Of a stretch of 64,000 nt of DNA, positions 54,396 to 63,012 are shown piece after piece. Under the pieces are notes generated by a model that saw nothing but the letters and a program-made list of their open reading frames with translations, did no database searches and was not told where the DNA came from. Position 1 is the first letter of the stretch; every line of letters starts with the position of its first letter. The stretch covers positions 372,001 to 436,000 of the forward strand of contig NZ_MDEN01000068.1 in assembly GCF_001705435.1 (NCBI RefSeq), read 5' to 3'. Made by a program: the position numbers and the translations under genes. The DNA comes from Pseudomonas graminis. Its GTDB lineage: Bacteria > Pseudomonadota > Gammaproteobacteria > Pseudomonadales > Pseudomonadaceae.

Positions 54396-54887
54396 ATGAA
54401 GAATCCGGACCCCTCAGCGCCACTGCCTCCGAGATCGACGTTGAAAAGCCTTCGTGTCCAGTGGTCACTGATGAACGCCTATGAGCGATTCGAGCAGATC
54501 ATCGTGCTGGCGCTTGGCGTGATGATCTCGTGCGTCATCGTCATTGCTTTGATCCAGCTCTATAGACGAGTGCTGCCGCTGGTGGTAGGCGGCGCGATTG
54601 ATCCCTTGGATCACGGCGATTTCCAGTTACTGTTCGGTTCGATCTTCACTGTATTGATCGCCTTGGAGTTCAAGCACTCCATCATTCGTCCGGCGTTCAG
54701 GCACGGTAGCATCGTGCAACTGCGAACAGTGATTCTTATCTCGCTCCTGGCCCTGAGTCGCAAATTCGTGATTCTTGATTCCGCTTCAACGCCCGCCGCC
54801 ACTATCGCTGCATTGGGGTTTGCAACGCTGGTCTTGGGGATCATCTATTGGTTGTTCACAAAACGGGGCAGATGGCTGGAGGAATAG
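54396..54887 (+). CDS. psiE: PsiE-family inner-membrane protein
   Basis: 163 residues with four membrane helices. The motif NAYERFEQIIVLALGVMISC and later LFGSIFTVLIALEFKHSI and SRKFVILDS are typical of PsiE, the phosphate-starvation-inducible protein of unknown function. PsiE-like genes also occur with ClpG/ClpK genes in transferable heat-resistance islands, which makes its place 2 kb after clpG notable. An internal ATG at 54471 (MNAYERF) is an alternative start. Confidence 0.8.
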   Translation: MKNPDPSAPLPPRSTLKSLRVQWSLMNAYERFEQIIVLALGVMISCVIVIALIQLYRRVLPLVVGGAIDPLDHGDFQLLFGSIFTVLIALEFKHSIIRPAFRHGSIVQLRTVILISLLALSRKFVILDSASTPAATIAALGFATLVLGIIYWLFTKRGRWLEE

Positions 54888-54983
54888 ACGGCCCAGCCCT
54901 ATTTCGTTGGGGATTACAACCATTCCCCGCCAAAAGACGCCGTCGGGGTTTGACGAGTTCGAATCGCTTAGACGTGGTTGCAA

Positions 54984-55844
54984 TTAAACACCCTGACTGT
55001 CGATGACCTCGATGAAGTTTCTGATCAGGGGTGATTGCTGGTTCTTTCTCCAGACGAAATAGATATCGCTTGAATCCAGACTGGGCACCTGGTCAGCCTG
55101 AAACGTGTGCGCCTGACTGGCAAAACGATCCACGTAACTCTCTGGTATGCAGGCGAAACCTATCCCTTGCGCGATACAGGCGAAGATACTCGGATACGAT
55201 TCGATTTCCAGAATAGCCCGAGGCTGGATACCGCTGCTTTCCAACCAGTTATCGACCTGTTGTCTGTAGTGACACGTGCGACCGAATACATATAGTTCGA
55301 GCCCCGACAAGTCTTGGGGAGTGGGCGAGGAAAGAGCTTTGGGCACTACTCTGATCAAGCGCTCACGAAACGCTAGTCGGCTATCCAGCAAAGGATGCTG
55401 GATCGGGCCGTCAGTAAGAATCAAGTCAAGCTCGCCATCCATCAAAAGTCGCTCAAGGAATAGCGAGTGCTCCGGGCGAATGTGAAGTTCTACCCCCGGC
55501 GCCTCAAGGCGATAGCGTACGAGGCGCTCCGGTAGATGATTGGCCAGTGCTACATCCAGCGCTCCGACGCGAAGCACTCCCTGCATGGAATCGTTTGAGA
55601 ACAACGAGCGCGTTTCAGCTGCCAGGTCAATGAGCTGTTTGGCTTTTCGGTATACCAACCTGCCCTAGGGAGTGACCAGCAATCGGTTATTTTCGCGGTT
55701 GAACAAAACGACGCCGAGTTGAATTTCGAGCTCTCGCAGTCTGGCCGTGATGTTCGACGGCACACAATGCAGCGATGCGGCTGCTGCGGCTATCGTGCCG
55801 TGGTCGACGACAGCGCAAAAAAAGCCCAGCTGCGAAAGTTTCAA
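54984..55844 (-). pseudogene. LysR-family regulator interrupted by an amber codon
   Basis: Reading from TTG 55844 (AGGAG 6-7 bp upstream) gives a LysR helix-turn-helix domain (LSQLGFFCAVVDHGTIAAAA, SNITARLRELEIQLGVVLFN) that ends in LLVTP followed by TAG at 55665-55667 (codon 60). The frame then continues GRLVYRKAKQLIDLAAETRS and runs through an intact substrate-binding domain to 54984. The position of the stop matches 'TPxGR' of normal LysR proteins, so one substitution (for example CAG to TAG) explains it. Alternatives are a sequencing error or readthrough. Divergent from a glyoxalase I gene that it presumably once controlled. Confidence 0.75.
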
Positions 55845-56046
55845 GAGAATCTCCTTTTGTGATGGCCTGGCTCACTTCTGATCACTTTTAGTGATTGGCT
55901 TTGCAGCTTAACATTGTCCCGTCAAATGCATCCAGCCTTAAACAGACTGGCTATTGGCTGAGCACCAGAGCTGAAATCGGGCTTACGATGAAAGTATTTT
56001 TAGAGATGTTGGCTATGCAATGGCCGACGCTGCCGCGGAGAAGTAG

Positions 56047-56442
56047 ATGCGCATACTGCATACCATGTTGCGTGTAGTGAACCTGGACAAATCCATTCAC
56101 TTCTACACGAGGCTGCTTGGCATGAGCCTCTTAAGACGCAAAGACTACCCAGAGGGCGAGTTCACACTGGCTTTCCTTGGTTATGGTCCGGAGACCGAGG
56201 CGGTCGCCCTGGAGCTGACGCATAATTGGGGACAAAACAGCTATGAGCTTGGTGATGCTTACGGGCATGTCGCTATCGAGGTTGAAGATGCAGACGCGTT
56301 ATGCAGCCGTGCTGCGATCATGGGATATCGCGTTCCGCGACCAGCAGGTGTTATGAAACATGGGCGTACGGTCATCGCGTTCATTGAGGACCCCAATGGA
56401 TATAAGATTGAGCTGATTCAAAAAGGTACGCAATTCGACTGA
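56047..56442 (+). CDS. gloA: lactoylglutathione lyase (glyoxalase I)
   Basis: 131 residues, the normal size. The four metal ligands are present: His5 (RILHTMLRV), Glu in VALELTHNWG, His in YGHVAIEV and Glu in YKIELIQKG. Catalyses isomerisation of the methylglyoxal-glutathione adduct to S-lactoylglutathione. GGAG lies 8 bp before ATG 56047. Divergent from the amber-interrupted LysR gene. Confidence 0.93.
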   Translation: MRILHTMLRVVNLDKSIHFYTRLLGMSLLRRKDYPEGEFTLAFLGYGPETEAVALELTHNWGQNSYELGDAYGHVAIEVEDADALCSRAAIMGYRVPRPAGVMKHGRTVIAFIEDPNGYKIELIQKGTQFD

Positions 56443-56757
56443 GCGAGCGCCGCGATCGCGCGATAAGGATCGTTACCATATATCCACTCAACACCTCATT
56501 TGCATGAGGCTTGAAGTTTTAGGTGCATCATTGAATAAACTGATCCTCCACTGCCACATCTTCAAGCCGGTAACGAATCCTACCGCTTTAAAACAGCACC
56601 CTGACTGCCGATAAAAATATCAACTTCGCCGAAAACGCCGCATTAAAATGGCGGCGTATGGGCTCAAATAATCAGGATGCACTGGGTCGTTCGGAAACTC
56701 CTGTATGTTCTGATGCACGCGCGTATCTCTGATCCCCAAATTTGTCAGTGTCAGAAA

Positions 56758-56940
56758 TCAATTACCCTTCATAATCCAACCTCTAATGCTATAACTGTCA
56801 TTCAGGTCTCTTACGACGCGCACTGCGTCCTTCCCGTTTTTGTACGGCCCGATGACAACGAAGTTGTTTTCTCTGCGCGCCACTGACAATTGCATGTTCT
56901 TGATAGCTTTGGTTGCGCGATTTCGGCTGGGTGTATTCAT
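56758..56940 (-). CDS. possible small basic protein, 60 aa
   Basis: A 60-codon frame (MNTPSRNRATKAIKNMQLSV...) ending in NFVVIGPYKNGKDAVRVVRD, faintly like part of a SPOR peptidoglycan-binding repeat. Weak ribosome-binding site (GAG). The frame is open further upstream. Shown as a possibility only; the surrounding 774 bp between gloA and the next LysR gene hold nothing else convincing. Confidence 0.2.
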   Translation of the reverse strand: MNTPSRNRATKAIKNMQLSVARRENNFVVIGPYKNGKDAVRVVRDLNDSYSIRGWIMKGN

Positions 56941-57020
56941 CGCTATCTCGATGATCCATACGCCGATCAAGGACGTGGCGAGAGCAGTGTGTCCAACGGG
57001 AGGAACCACGTTTGCGCATG

Positions 57021-57260
57021 TCAAACAATGGCGTTGCAGCGTAATGAGCGACAATGGCCCTGTGCGAAAGAGGTGCCATTGAGGTTGGGTGTTTTTTTGC
57101 TAGCGATGAGTGCTAGGCATATACCGACGAGCGTAATCAGAACAGTGAGGGCGAGGGTCCATCTGGTCTTCTTACTCCATCCGGCAGGATTTATCGTGGC
57201 GGCACTGTCGCTTTCTTCAAACGGGGTGGGCCGCGACCCACTCTTTGAGATGAGCAACAA
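57021..57260 (-). CDS. possible small single-pass membrane protein
   Basis: A 79-codon frame starting at TTG 57260, overlapping the 3' end of the LysR gene, with one clear membrane helix (WTLALTVLITLVGICLALIA) preceded by KK. No family recognised and no good ribosome-binding site, so the coding nature is uncertain. Confidence 0.25.
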   Translation of the reverse strand: MLLISKSGSRPTPFEESDSAATINPAGWSKKTRWTLALTVLITLVGICLALIASKKTPNLNGTSFAQGHCRSLRCNAIV

Positions 57261-58104
57261 AGCTCAGGACAGTCGGAGCAATGTTTTCTCTTGAAGGGTA
57301 GACCGCATAAATTCCCACCGGCGGCTCAATGGCCCAGTCGGACAATGCCTCCACCAGAGCGCCTGAATCAAGATCATCTCGTACATGCCAGTCCATGAGC
57401 AGCGCTATTCCATGTCCATCTATCACCATCTGGCGAACCACTTCCCCAAGACTGGATGAAAACCGTTTGCGTATTTTGCAGGTTTTTTTGACGCCTCCCC
57501 GGGACATGGCCCAGCTGGAATCCTTACCAACGATCAGCCCGTCCAGCATGGCCAGTTCTTTTGGAGAGATAGGCATGCCCTGTTTTTCCCAATACTGGGG
57601 GGCGGCGCATATCAGACGTCGAGAGGCAGCAACTCTTTGCGCGATCAGGGACGAATCGGCCATCACGCCGTGCCGAATCGCAAGATCGGTACCATGGGCG
57701 GCCAGATCGACCAGTTGATCCGTTGGATGAAGATCGACGATGACGCCAGGGTAGCGTTTGAGATAACTGCTTACGACGCTCGATAAATAACCTTGGGCAA
57801 ATGTCGCGGAAGCGGTTATGCGCAGATGACCGGTAATCTCGGTCTTCTGGAAAAATCCTCCCTCGGCCTTCTCGACGCTTTCGAGGATGCTCAGGGCATG
57901 CTGATAAAGCTTCTCACCGTCAGAAGTGGGGCTGAGTTTACGGGTGGTTCGGTTAAAAAGTCTCCGGCCCACGCTGTCTTCAAGGGCCAGAAGACGCTTA
58001 CTTCCACCCGCAGCTGTCATCCCCAGCCGTTCGGAAGCCGCACGGATGGATCCCTCTTCAAAAACGGCAACAAACAAACGCAATTCATCGATGGAATCCA
58101 GCAC
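57217..58104 (-). CDS. LysR-family regulator
   Basis: 295 residues. Helix-turn-helix (LRLFVAVFEEGSIRAASERLG, then GGSKRLLALEDSVGRRLFNR) and substrate-binding domain (GHLRITASATFAQGYLSSVVSSYL, LAIRHGVMADSSLIAQRV). The start is GTG 58104 with a poor ribosome-binding site. It is divergent from an MDR reductase gene over 102 bp, where an imperfect AT-rich dyad (58155-58178, CCAA...TTGG ends) is a possible LysR site. Probably controls the reductase/monooxygenase genes to its right. Confidence 0.85.
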   Translation of the reverse strand: MLDSIDELRLFVAVFEEGSIRAASERLGMTAAGGSKRLLALEDSVGRRLFNRTTRKLSPTSDGEKLYQHALSILESVEKAEGGFFQKTEITGHLRITASATFAQGYLSSVVSSYLKRYPGVIVDLHPTDQLVDLAAHGTDLAIRHGVMADSSLIAQRVAASRRLICAAPQYWEKQGMPISPKELAMLDGLIVGKDSSWAMSRGGVKKTCKIRKRFSSSLGEVVRQMVIDGHGIALLMDWHVRDDLDSGALVEALSDWAIEPPVGIYAVYPSRENIAPTVLSFVAHLKEWVAAHPV

Positions 58105-58206
58105 TTATTACCAACCAACAGGACCGAAAGATTCAACAACTCTAACGTACTTATCCAATTTTATTGATGATAATTTGGTGGCCTATAGTTCCTCGGAGTT
58201 AAACCC

Positions 58207-59205
58207 TTGAAAGCCATTGTGATAAATCAGCATGGTAGCTCAGACCTTTTTGTCGAAATTCAGACGGACAATCCCCGCGCGCGAGCAGGTCATGTGATTG
58301 TCGATGTGCGGGCGACAAGCGTGAATCCAGTGGACACGAAAATTCGCCGTGGCAGCGAAGGTACGGCTGGTCTGACTTTCCCGGCCACTCTTCACATTGA
58401 TGTTTCAGGGGTGGTCAGCTCCGTCGGTACTGGCGTGACTCGCTTCAACCCAGGCGATGAAGTCTATGGCTGTTTCGGCGGCATCGTGGGGATTCCCGGT
58501 GCGCTGGCAGATCAGATGGAGGTCGATGCCAATATGCTGGCGCTAAAACCCACGTCACTCTCATTTGGCGAAGCAGCAAGCTTGCCGCTCGTGGCGATTA
58601 CTGCATGGGAGGCGCTGATCGACCGTGCTTCGATCAAACCCAATGACAATGTCCTTGTACATGGTGGCACCGGCGGTGTAGGGCACATAGGGATTCAATT
58701 GGCCAAGGTTCTGGGAGCCAAGGTATCGACGACGGTTTCCACACCGGAAAAAGCGGAAATTGCCCGTCGGTTGGGCGCCGATGAAATTATTTTTTATAAC
58801 GGCGAGACGCCTGAGGAATACAGTCAGCGAATCACTGGAGGAAAGGGATTCGATACGGTCTTCGATACCCTGGGCGGCGAGGTCTTACAGACCTCGCTGA
58901 AAGCCGCGAAGCTCAAGGGCCACGTCGTCTCGATCATCGGTTACGACACCTACGATCTGACCGAAATGCACTTCAAGGCATTGAGACTCGACCTGGTATT
59001 TATGGCTGTTTCGATCATTCATAACCAAGACCGCAAGCACCATGGCGAGATCCTGCAAAGACTGGCTGCCCTGGTTGATCGCGGCTTGGTCAAGCCACTG
59101 ATCGATGAGCGCCATGATTTCACTGCTGCGGGCGTCAGTGCGGCACATGATCGCCTAGAGTCAGGTCGTGCCATTGGCAAAGTCGTCATTGAGCGAAAGG
59201 CTTAG
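58207..59205 (+). CDS. medium-chain NADPH:quinone-type reductase
   Basis: 332-residue zinc-free member of the MDR superfamily: N-terminal GroES-like domain (SVNPVDTKIRRG, FPATLHIDVSGVV, FNPGDEVYG), then a Rossmann domain with VHGGTGGVGHIGIQLAKVLGA. Such enzymes reduce quinones or alkenal-type compounds using NADPH. The start is TTG 58207, with GGAG 8 bp upstream. A GGAAGAC/GTCTTCC hairpin (59239-59261) follows. Together with the ABM protein and a second MDR enzyme it may deal with quinone or enone stress under the divergent LysR regulator. Confidence 0.85.
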   Translation: MKAIVINQHGSSDLFVEIQTDNPRARAGHVIVDVRATSVNPVDTKIRRGSEGTAGLTFPATLHIDVSGVVSSVGTGVTRFNPGDEVYGCFGGIVGIPGALADQMEVDANMLALKPTSLSFGEAASLPLVAITAWEALIDRASIKPNDNVLVHGGTGGVGHIGIQLAKVLGAKVSTTVSTPEKAEIARRLGADEIIFYNGETPEEYSQRITGGKGFDTVFDTLGGEVLQTSLKAAKLKGHVVSIIGYDTYDLTEMHFKALRLDLVFMAVSIIHNQDRKHHGEILQRLAALVDRGLVKPLIDERHDFTAAGVSAAHDRLESGRAIGKVVIERKA

Positions 59206-59238
59206 TCACGCCGACACAGGATCGTGTGCACCGGGCCT

Positions 59239-59261
59239 GGAAGACAGTGACTCAGTCTTCC
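59239..59261 (+). terminator. possible terminator hairpin after first MDR gene
   Basis: GGAAGAC (59239-59245), 9-base loop, GTCTTCC (59255-59261). Perfect 7-bp stem but no U tract. Confidence 0.35.
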
Positions 59262-59434
59262 CCTGCGACGAGTTCATGTGTGTCGTGCCGATAACCTGGA
59301 TCTCGACCAGGCCGCCATCTCGCAGCACCGCGGATTCAAATTGTTGGTCGCACGGCCGACGGCATGGATATCTTCGATACACCCGTGCCAGCCAATGCGC
59401 TCTCTCTTTATAACGCCCACAAGCAGGAGGTTTG

Positions 59435-59728
59435 ATGACCACCCCTTTGACACTGATTGCCACTTTGACCGCCAAGGCCGGGTTTGAAGCCGAACTCGAG
59501 GAGACGCTGCAGCGCCTGCAAGGCCCGAGCCGAGCCGAAGCGGATTGCATCCAGTACGATTTCCATCGTGATGCCGAGCAGGCTCGCACTTTCCACATGA
59601 TCGAACAGTGGCGCACTGAAGCGGCGCTGACTGCTCACGAAGCGACACCGCATTTTCAGGCCGCGCTCCCTTTCATCGAGCGTGCTGCTGAAAAACTCAC
59701 CATCACGAAAATGTATCGCATCTCCTGA
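59435..59728 (+). CDS. ABM-domain putative quinol monooxygenase
   Basis: 97 residues, one ABM domain: LTLIATLTAKAGFEAELEETL, DCIQYDFHRDAEQARTFHMI EQW-type core and ATPHFQAALPFIERA, close to YgiN, which oxidises quinols. ATG 59435 has CAGGAGG 4 bp upstream; the in-frame TTG at 59432 is less likely. It is 10 bp ahead of the second MDR gene and co-transcribed with it. Confidence 0.83.
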   Translation: MTTPLTLIATLTAKAGFEAELEETLQRLQGPSRAEADCIQYDFHRDAEQARTFHMIEQWRTEAALTAHEATPHFQAALPFIERAAEKLTITKMYRIS

Positions 59729-59738
59729 GGTTCTTCGA

Positions 59739-60758
59739 ATGAAAGCCATTGCACACTTCAAATGCCTGCCTATCGAACATCCCAACGCTTTGGTGGAGAT
59801 CGATATACCCGAGCCAGTGCCGAAGCCGCGCGACCTGCTCGTAGAGGTAAAGGCCGTATCGGTCAATCCTGTCGATACCAAGGTGCGACAGGGCTACGTA
59901 CCGCACGAAGACGAAAGCCAGCCCCGTATCCTCGGATGGGACGCTACCGGTGTGGTCAAGTCGGTCGGCAGCGACGTGACGCTGTTCAAGCCTGGTGACA
60001 GGGTCTGGTACGCCGGATCGTTGATCCGCCCGGGCAGCAACAGTGAGCTGCAACTGGTGGACGAGCGTATCGTCGGTTCAATGCCCCAGTCGCTGGATTT
60101 CAGCCAGGCTGCGGCATTGCCACTGACTTCCCTGACCGCCTGGGAGTTACTCTTCGATCGCCTCGGTGTTGCAAGTGATACCACCGACCGGGGCGAAACG
60201 CTGCTCATCGTCGGCGCTGCGGGCGGGGTGGGTTCGATCCTGACTCAGTTGGCGCGTCAACTGACCGGACTAACAATCATCGGCACGGCTTCGCGCCCGG
60301 AAACCCAGGCTTGGGTCGCCGAGCTGGGTGCGCATCACGTCATCGACCATACCAAGCCACTCAGCGAAGAGCTCAAGCGCATTGGCATTGGACAAGTCAG
60401 CTATGTCGCAAGCTTGACCCAGACTGATCGGCACTACGAGCAAATCATCGAATCACTGAAGCCTCAGGGCAAGCTGGGCCTGATCGATGATCCGGCCACG
60501 CTTGACGCTGTACCGCTGAAGCGTAAGAGCCTGTCGTTGCACTGGGAGCTGATGTATACCCGCTCGCTTTACGAAACCGAGGACATGCAGGAGCAGCACA
60601 ACATCCTCAACGAAATTGCGCGGCACGTTGATTCGGGTCTCTTGCGCACCACTCTCGGCGATAACTACGGACGCCTCAGCACAGAAAATCTTCGCCGTGC
60701 CCATGCTCTACTGGAAAGCGGCAAGGCGAAAGGCAAGATCGTTCTGAAGGGCTTCTAA
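59739..60758 (+). CDS. zinc-binding-type alcohol dehydrogenase family (MDR) oxidoreductase
   Basis: 339 residues. GroES-like domain (VKAVSVNPVDTKVRQGY, ILGWDATGVVKSVGSDV, FKPGDRVWYAG) and Rossmann domain with LIVGAAGGVGSILTQLARQL; no catalytic or structural zinc cysteines, as in the ZADH2-like quinone-reductase branch. TGAGG lies 8 bp before ATG 59739. Forms a transcription unit with the ABM protein and is a distant paralogue of the MDR gene at 58207. Confidence 0.85.
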   Translation: MKAIAHFKCLPIEHPNALVEIDIPEPVPKPRDLLVEVKAVSVNPVDTKVRQGYVPHEDESQPRILGWDATGVVKSVGSDVTLFKPGDRVWYAGSLIRPGSNSELQLVDERIVGSMPQSLDFSQAAALPLTSLTAWELLFDRLGVASDTTDRGETLLIVGAAGGVGSILTQLARQLTGLTIIGTASRPETQAWVAELGAHHVIDHTKPLSEELKRIGIGQVSYVASLTQTDRHYEQIIESLKPQGKLGLIDDPATLDAVPLKRKSLSLHWELMYTRSLYETEDMQEQHNILNEIARHVDSGLLRTTLGDNYGRLSTENLRRAHALLESGKAKGKIVLKGF

Positions 60759-61083
60759 GAGGTACTACAGAAACGACTGGGTAATCTACACTGTCCCCGC
60801 ATTTTCGGTAGATACGTCGAAATACGACGAGATGGTTCAGGATGCGGCAGCTAGATTTACTGATCCCTACAAGCTTTCTAGCTTGAAAAGGTATCTGGAG
60901 AGCGACCAGGTGCTTAGCAGAGTCTACGAGAAGGTGAAGTCCCGGCTCAGACGCACGTTTGACCGAGTAGGTGACTCTCCAACCCTGGAAGAGATAGCAC
61001 AGGCCTTTGATGCTGAACTGTTGAATATCTATCGGCTGGCGGATGCCCACGTCGGACGCACGATTGCTCAGCACGCCCCGTAA
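60748..61083 (+). pseudogene. 5'-truncated gene remnant, family unknown
   Basis: The frame is open from inside the end of the MDR gene to TAA-type stop at 61081-61083 without a usable start before ATG 60832. It reads YYRNDWVIYTVPAFSVDTSK then DEMVQDAAARFTDPYK and ends LADAHVGRTIAQHAP. The upstream 28 codons look as protein-like as the rest, so the true start was probably lost at the junction with the MDR gene. Helical and charged; no family recognised. Confidence 0.4.
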
Positions 61084-61132
61084 ATGCCACCCGGGCGTAT
61101 TGGTTGATTGAGTGACGCGCGCCTTGTGGTGG

Positions 61133-61163
61133 GCTTGGCGGGGGGCTTGGGCCACCGCCAAGC
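61133..61163. terminator. hairpin after truncated gene
   Basis: GCTTGGCG (61133-61140) and CGCCAAGC (61156-61163) pair perfectly around a 15-base G-rich loop. No U tract. Possible terminator of the gene fragment at 60748-61083. Confidence 0.35.
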
Positions 61164-61435
61164 GCCAATCAGCGACCTAGTGGCACAGCATTCACAGGAG
61201 ACGTGCGCGCCTTGAGTGACGAGCAGTCTAAGAATCTGGTTTTCATCGTTCATTTAAGGTCTTGTCCGGTATCACCCCCTCCGATACGATCGTCCTCGGC
61301 TCTCCGCCGAAGCTCTGGTCGGCTTAAAAAAGAGAACGTCACACCCGCCTCAATATTCTGTTCTCGCATCCGGATTTCCCGGTTATTCGCTAACGACAAA
61401 ACGCCCAGCACAGCGACACATTCCGGAATTTTCAG

Positions 61436-62065
61436 ATGACAGACTTCGTCAAGGCAGCTGCATTTGCAGCCAAAACTTCGCTTGCCGCGAAAGGCATCAA
61501 AGTCCAGCACGGTATCGCGCTGGAGGTCGTCGCTGCGTTTCTCGGCTACAAAACCTACGCCGCGTTTGTGGTTGAAGAACGTAGGGAGGATCTGAAACAT
61601 CATCTGGCTGATGCTGAGGTTATCGTACTCGATTACCAAGGCGGCGTATCCCGGCTGGCTGAGCTCGAGGTACTGCAGGCCTTCATAGTTCAGGATTTCA
61701 TCGATGCTATCGCCAGCTGTCGCGATGGTGTGTTTTCAGATCTGCCCGATTTTCTCGATGGTTACGTTCAACACGAGCTTCGGGATGTGATTCTTTCGGA
61801 TGAGGGTGTCATCGCTGCGGCAGGATCTGAGCCATTTTCGGTCGAGCTGGAGGAGGGAAGATCGTTCAGCGAGCCGCTTTGGGGGGCTTCTGATACTTGG
61901 GAAGTATCTGGTTTTGGCACAGTCCATGGAATGGATGATCGTGCTGATCCCGACGATGATGATCTTGAGGCGGTGGACGCTATCCGTTGTTTTGGCTGGG
62001 TCAAGTTTTCCAAAGCGGGGCGGGCTGGCCTCAAGTTCCAGCGCAGCGGCGGTGAGTTTCTCTAG
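61436..62065 (+). CDS. hypothetical protein with glyoxalase-related N-terminal motif
   Basis: 209 residues. The N-terminus AKTSLAAKGIKVQHGIALEV and VAAFLGYKTYAAF follow the pattern 'L...gi.lshsqALElvA..lGYrdW..l' of the small glyoxalase-related domain common in plasmid and island proteins; the rest is acidic and has no recognised domain (a DDDD run near 180). CGGAA lies upstream of ATG 61436. Converges on the small gene at 62170. Probably mobile-element cargo. Confidence 0.55.
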   Translation: MTDFVKAAAFAAKTSLAAKGIKVQHGIALEVVAAFLGYKTYAAFVVEERREDLKHHLADAEVIVLDYQGGVSRLAELEVLQAFIVQDFIDAIASCRDGVFSDLPDFLDGYVQHELRDVILSDEGVIAAAGSEPFSVELEEGRSFSEPLWGASDTWEVSGFGTVHGMDDRADPDDDDLEAVDAIRCFGWVKFSKAGRAGLKFQRSGGEFL

Positions 62066-62169
62066 AGCACGGATCCACCGACGGCCCGGGCGACGAGCAA
62101 GGGTGGTTTACCAGGCTCGGGTCACGCATGGTTGAGACGGTACGGGATGGGCGTGTGGCCTCCCACGTC

Positions 62170-62439
62170 TCAAACCAATCTCAAACCACCGGGTGTGTCG
62201 ACGTCGGCGGCTGCATCCTTTTCTCGCCTCGCTTCACCCATGCGCATCAGCAAATTCACTGCTCCTTGGCGGGTGATTACTCCACAGATTTGTAGTGTCG
62301 TGATTTGGCTTTCCAGTATCCCTTGGAATCGGTGGTACATCGCATCCGCAGCGTCCAGTTTCAGCCAGTTCGCAAGGTTTCGTTCGAAACGTTCAATTTC
62401 GCTTGCTCGTAAAGGGTGTGGCGGTTTTTTTGCTGCCAT
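62170..62439 (-). CDS. small hypothetical protein
   Basis: 89 residues from ATG 62439 (AGGA about 12 bp upstream): MAAKKPPHPLRASEIERFER..., with RQGAVNLLMRMGEARREKDA further on. Basic and helical, family unknown. Its frame runs without a stop into the truncated GajB-like gene upstream, but the style changes abruptly at this Met, so I read it as a separate gene whose upstream neighbour was cut by a recombination event. Confidence 0.5.
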   Translation of the reverse strand: MAAKKPPHPLRASEIERFERNLANWLKLDAADAMYHRFQGILESQITTLQICGVITRQGAVNLLMRMGEARREKDAAADVDTPGGLRLV

Positions 62440-63012
62440 GCATGTGATCCTACTTATTAAGGGCAGTAGGAGCTTGATGAGTTCGTATTGATCGCCAGTG
62501 CAATCTTGAAACTCATCGAGAAACACATGGGAGTACGTCTTGCGTATCGCATTGCGCGCAATCTGACTGGTTCTCAAAATTTTCAATGCGAACGGCAGAA
62601 GCTGCTTGAATGTAATCTGTTTCCCGGCGATGTATTCCGGCCCGATTTTATAATCTTGGCAAAGCGCCTCATCCACTAGGACAGGCCGAAACCGGTCAAT
62701 GATCCGCTTCGCAAAACCGTGGAAGGTCACGCTGTCGAACTTGGAAGCATGCTCCACGCCGCAACGCATTTGTATACGTTGTTTGAGGTTCCGACTGGCG
62801 TCTGTTTTGAACGAGACAGCGAGGATCCTTTTCGGGTAGCGACAGCTGTTGGTGCGCAGGAGGAAGTCGGCACGTTGAGCAAGAACTTCGGTTTTTCCTG
62901 CGCCAGGCCCAGCAGTCAGCACCACTGATCTCTCGCATTCCCGAATGACCTCCCAAGCATTTTTCTCTAAGCGAATCCCTAGAGAAGGAGCCCATCGATT
63001 TGGGTTGATCAT
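62440..63012 (-). pseudogene. GajB-like UvrD/Rep helicase, N-terminal part only
   Basis: About 191 codons of a superfamily 1 helicase. Walker A is AGPGAGKT at 34-41, motif Ia SFKTDASRNLKQRI, motif Ic TFHGFAKRIIDRF, and motif II FLDEFQDCTGDQYELIKLL. It starts with ATG 63012 overlapping the stop of the TOPRIM gene (ATGA), the arrangement of gajA-gajB in Gabija defence loci. Sequence resemblance stops after LISRIT, before motifs III-VI, where the small gene at 62439 begins in the same frame. Full GajB proteins are about 500 residues, so this copy should be inactive. Confidence 0.6.

Noticed and set aside
47609..54887. Calling the ClpG region a full transferable heat-resistance island
   Set aside because: Only ClpG and PsiE are shared; small heat-shock protein, FtsH, HdeD, KefB and DegP genes are absent and no mobility genes or direct repeats are visible.
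55895..56077. 60-codon plus-strand frame overlapping the gloA start
   Set aside because: No ribosome-binding site, and it runs into gloA in another frame; gloA has a clear start of its own.
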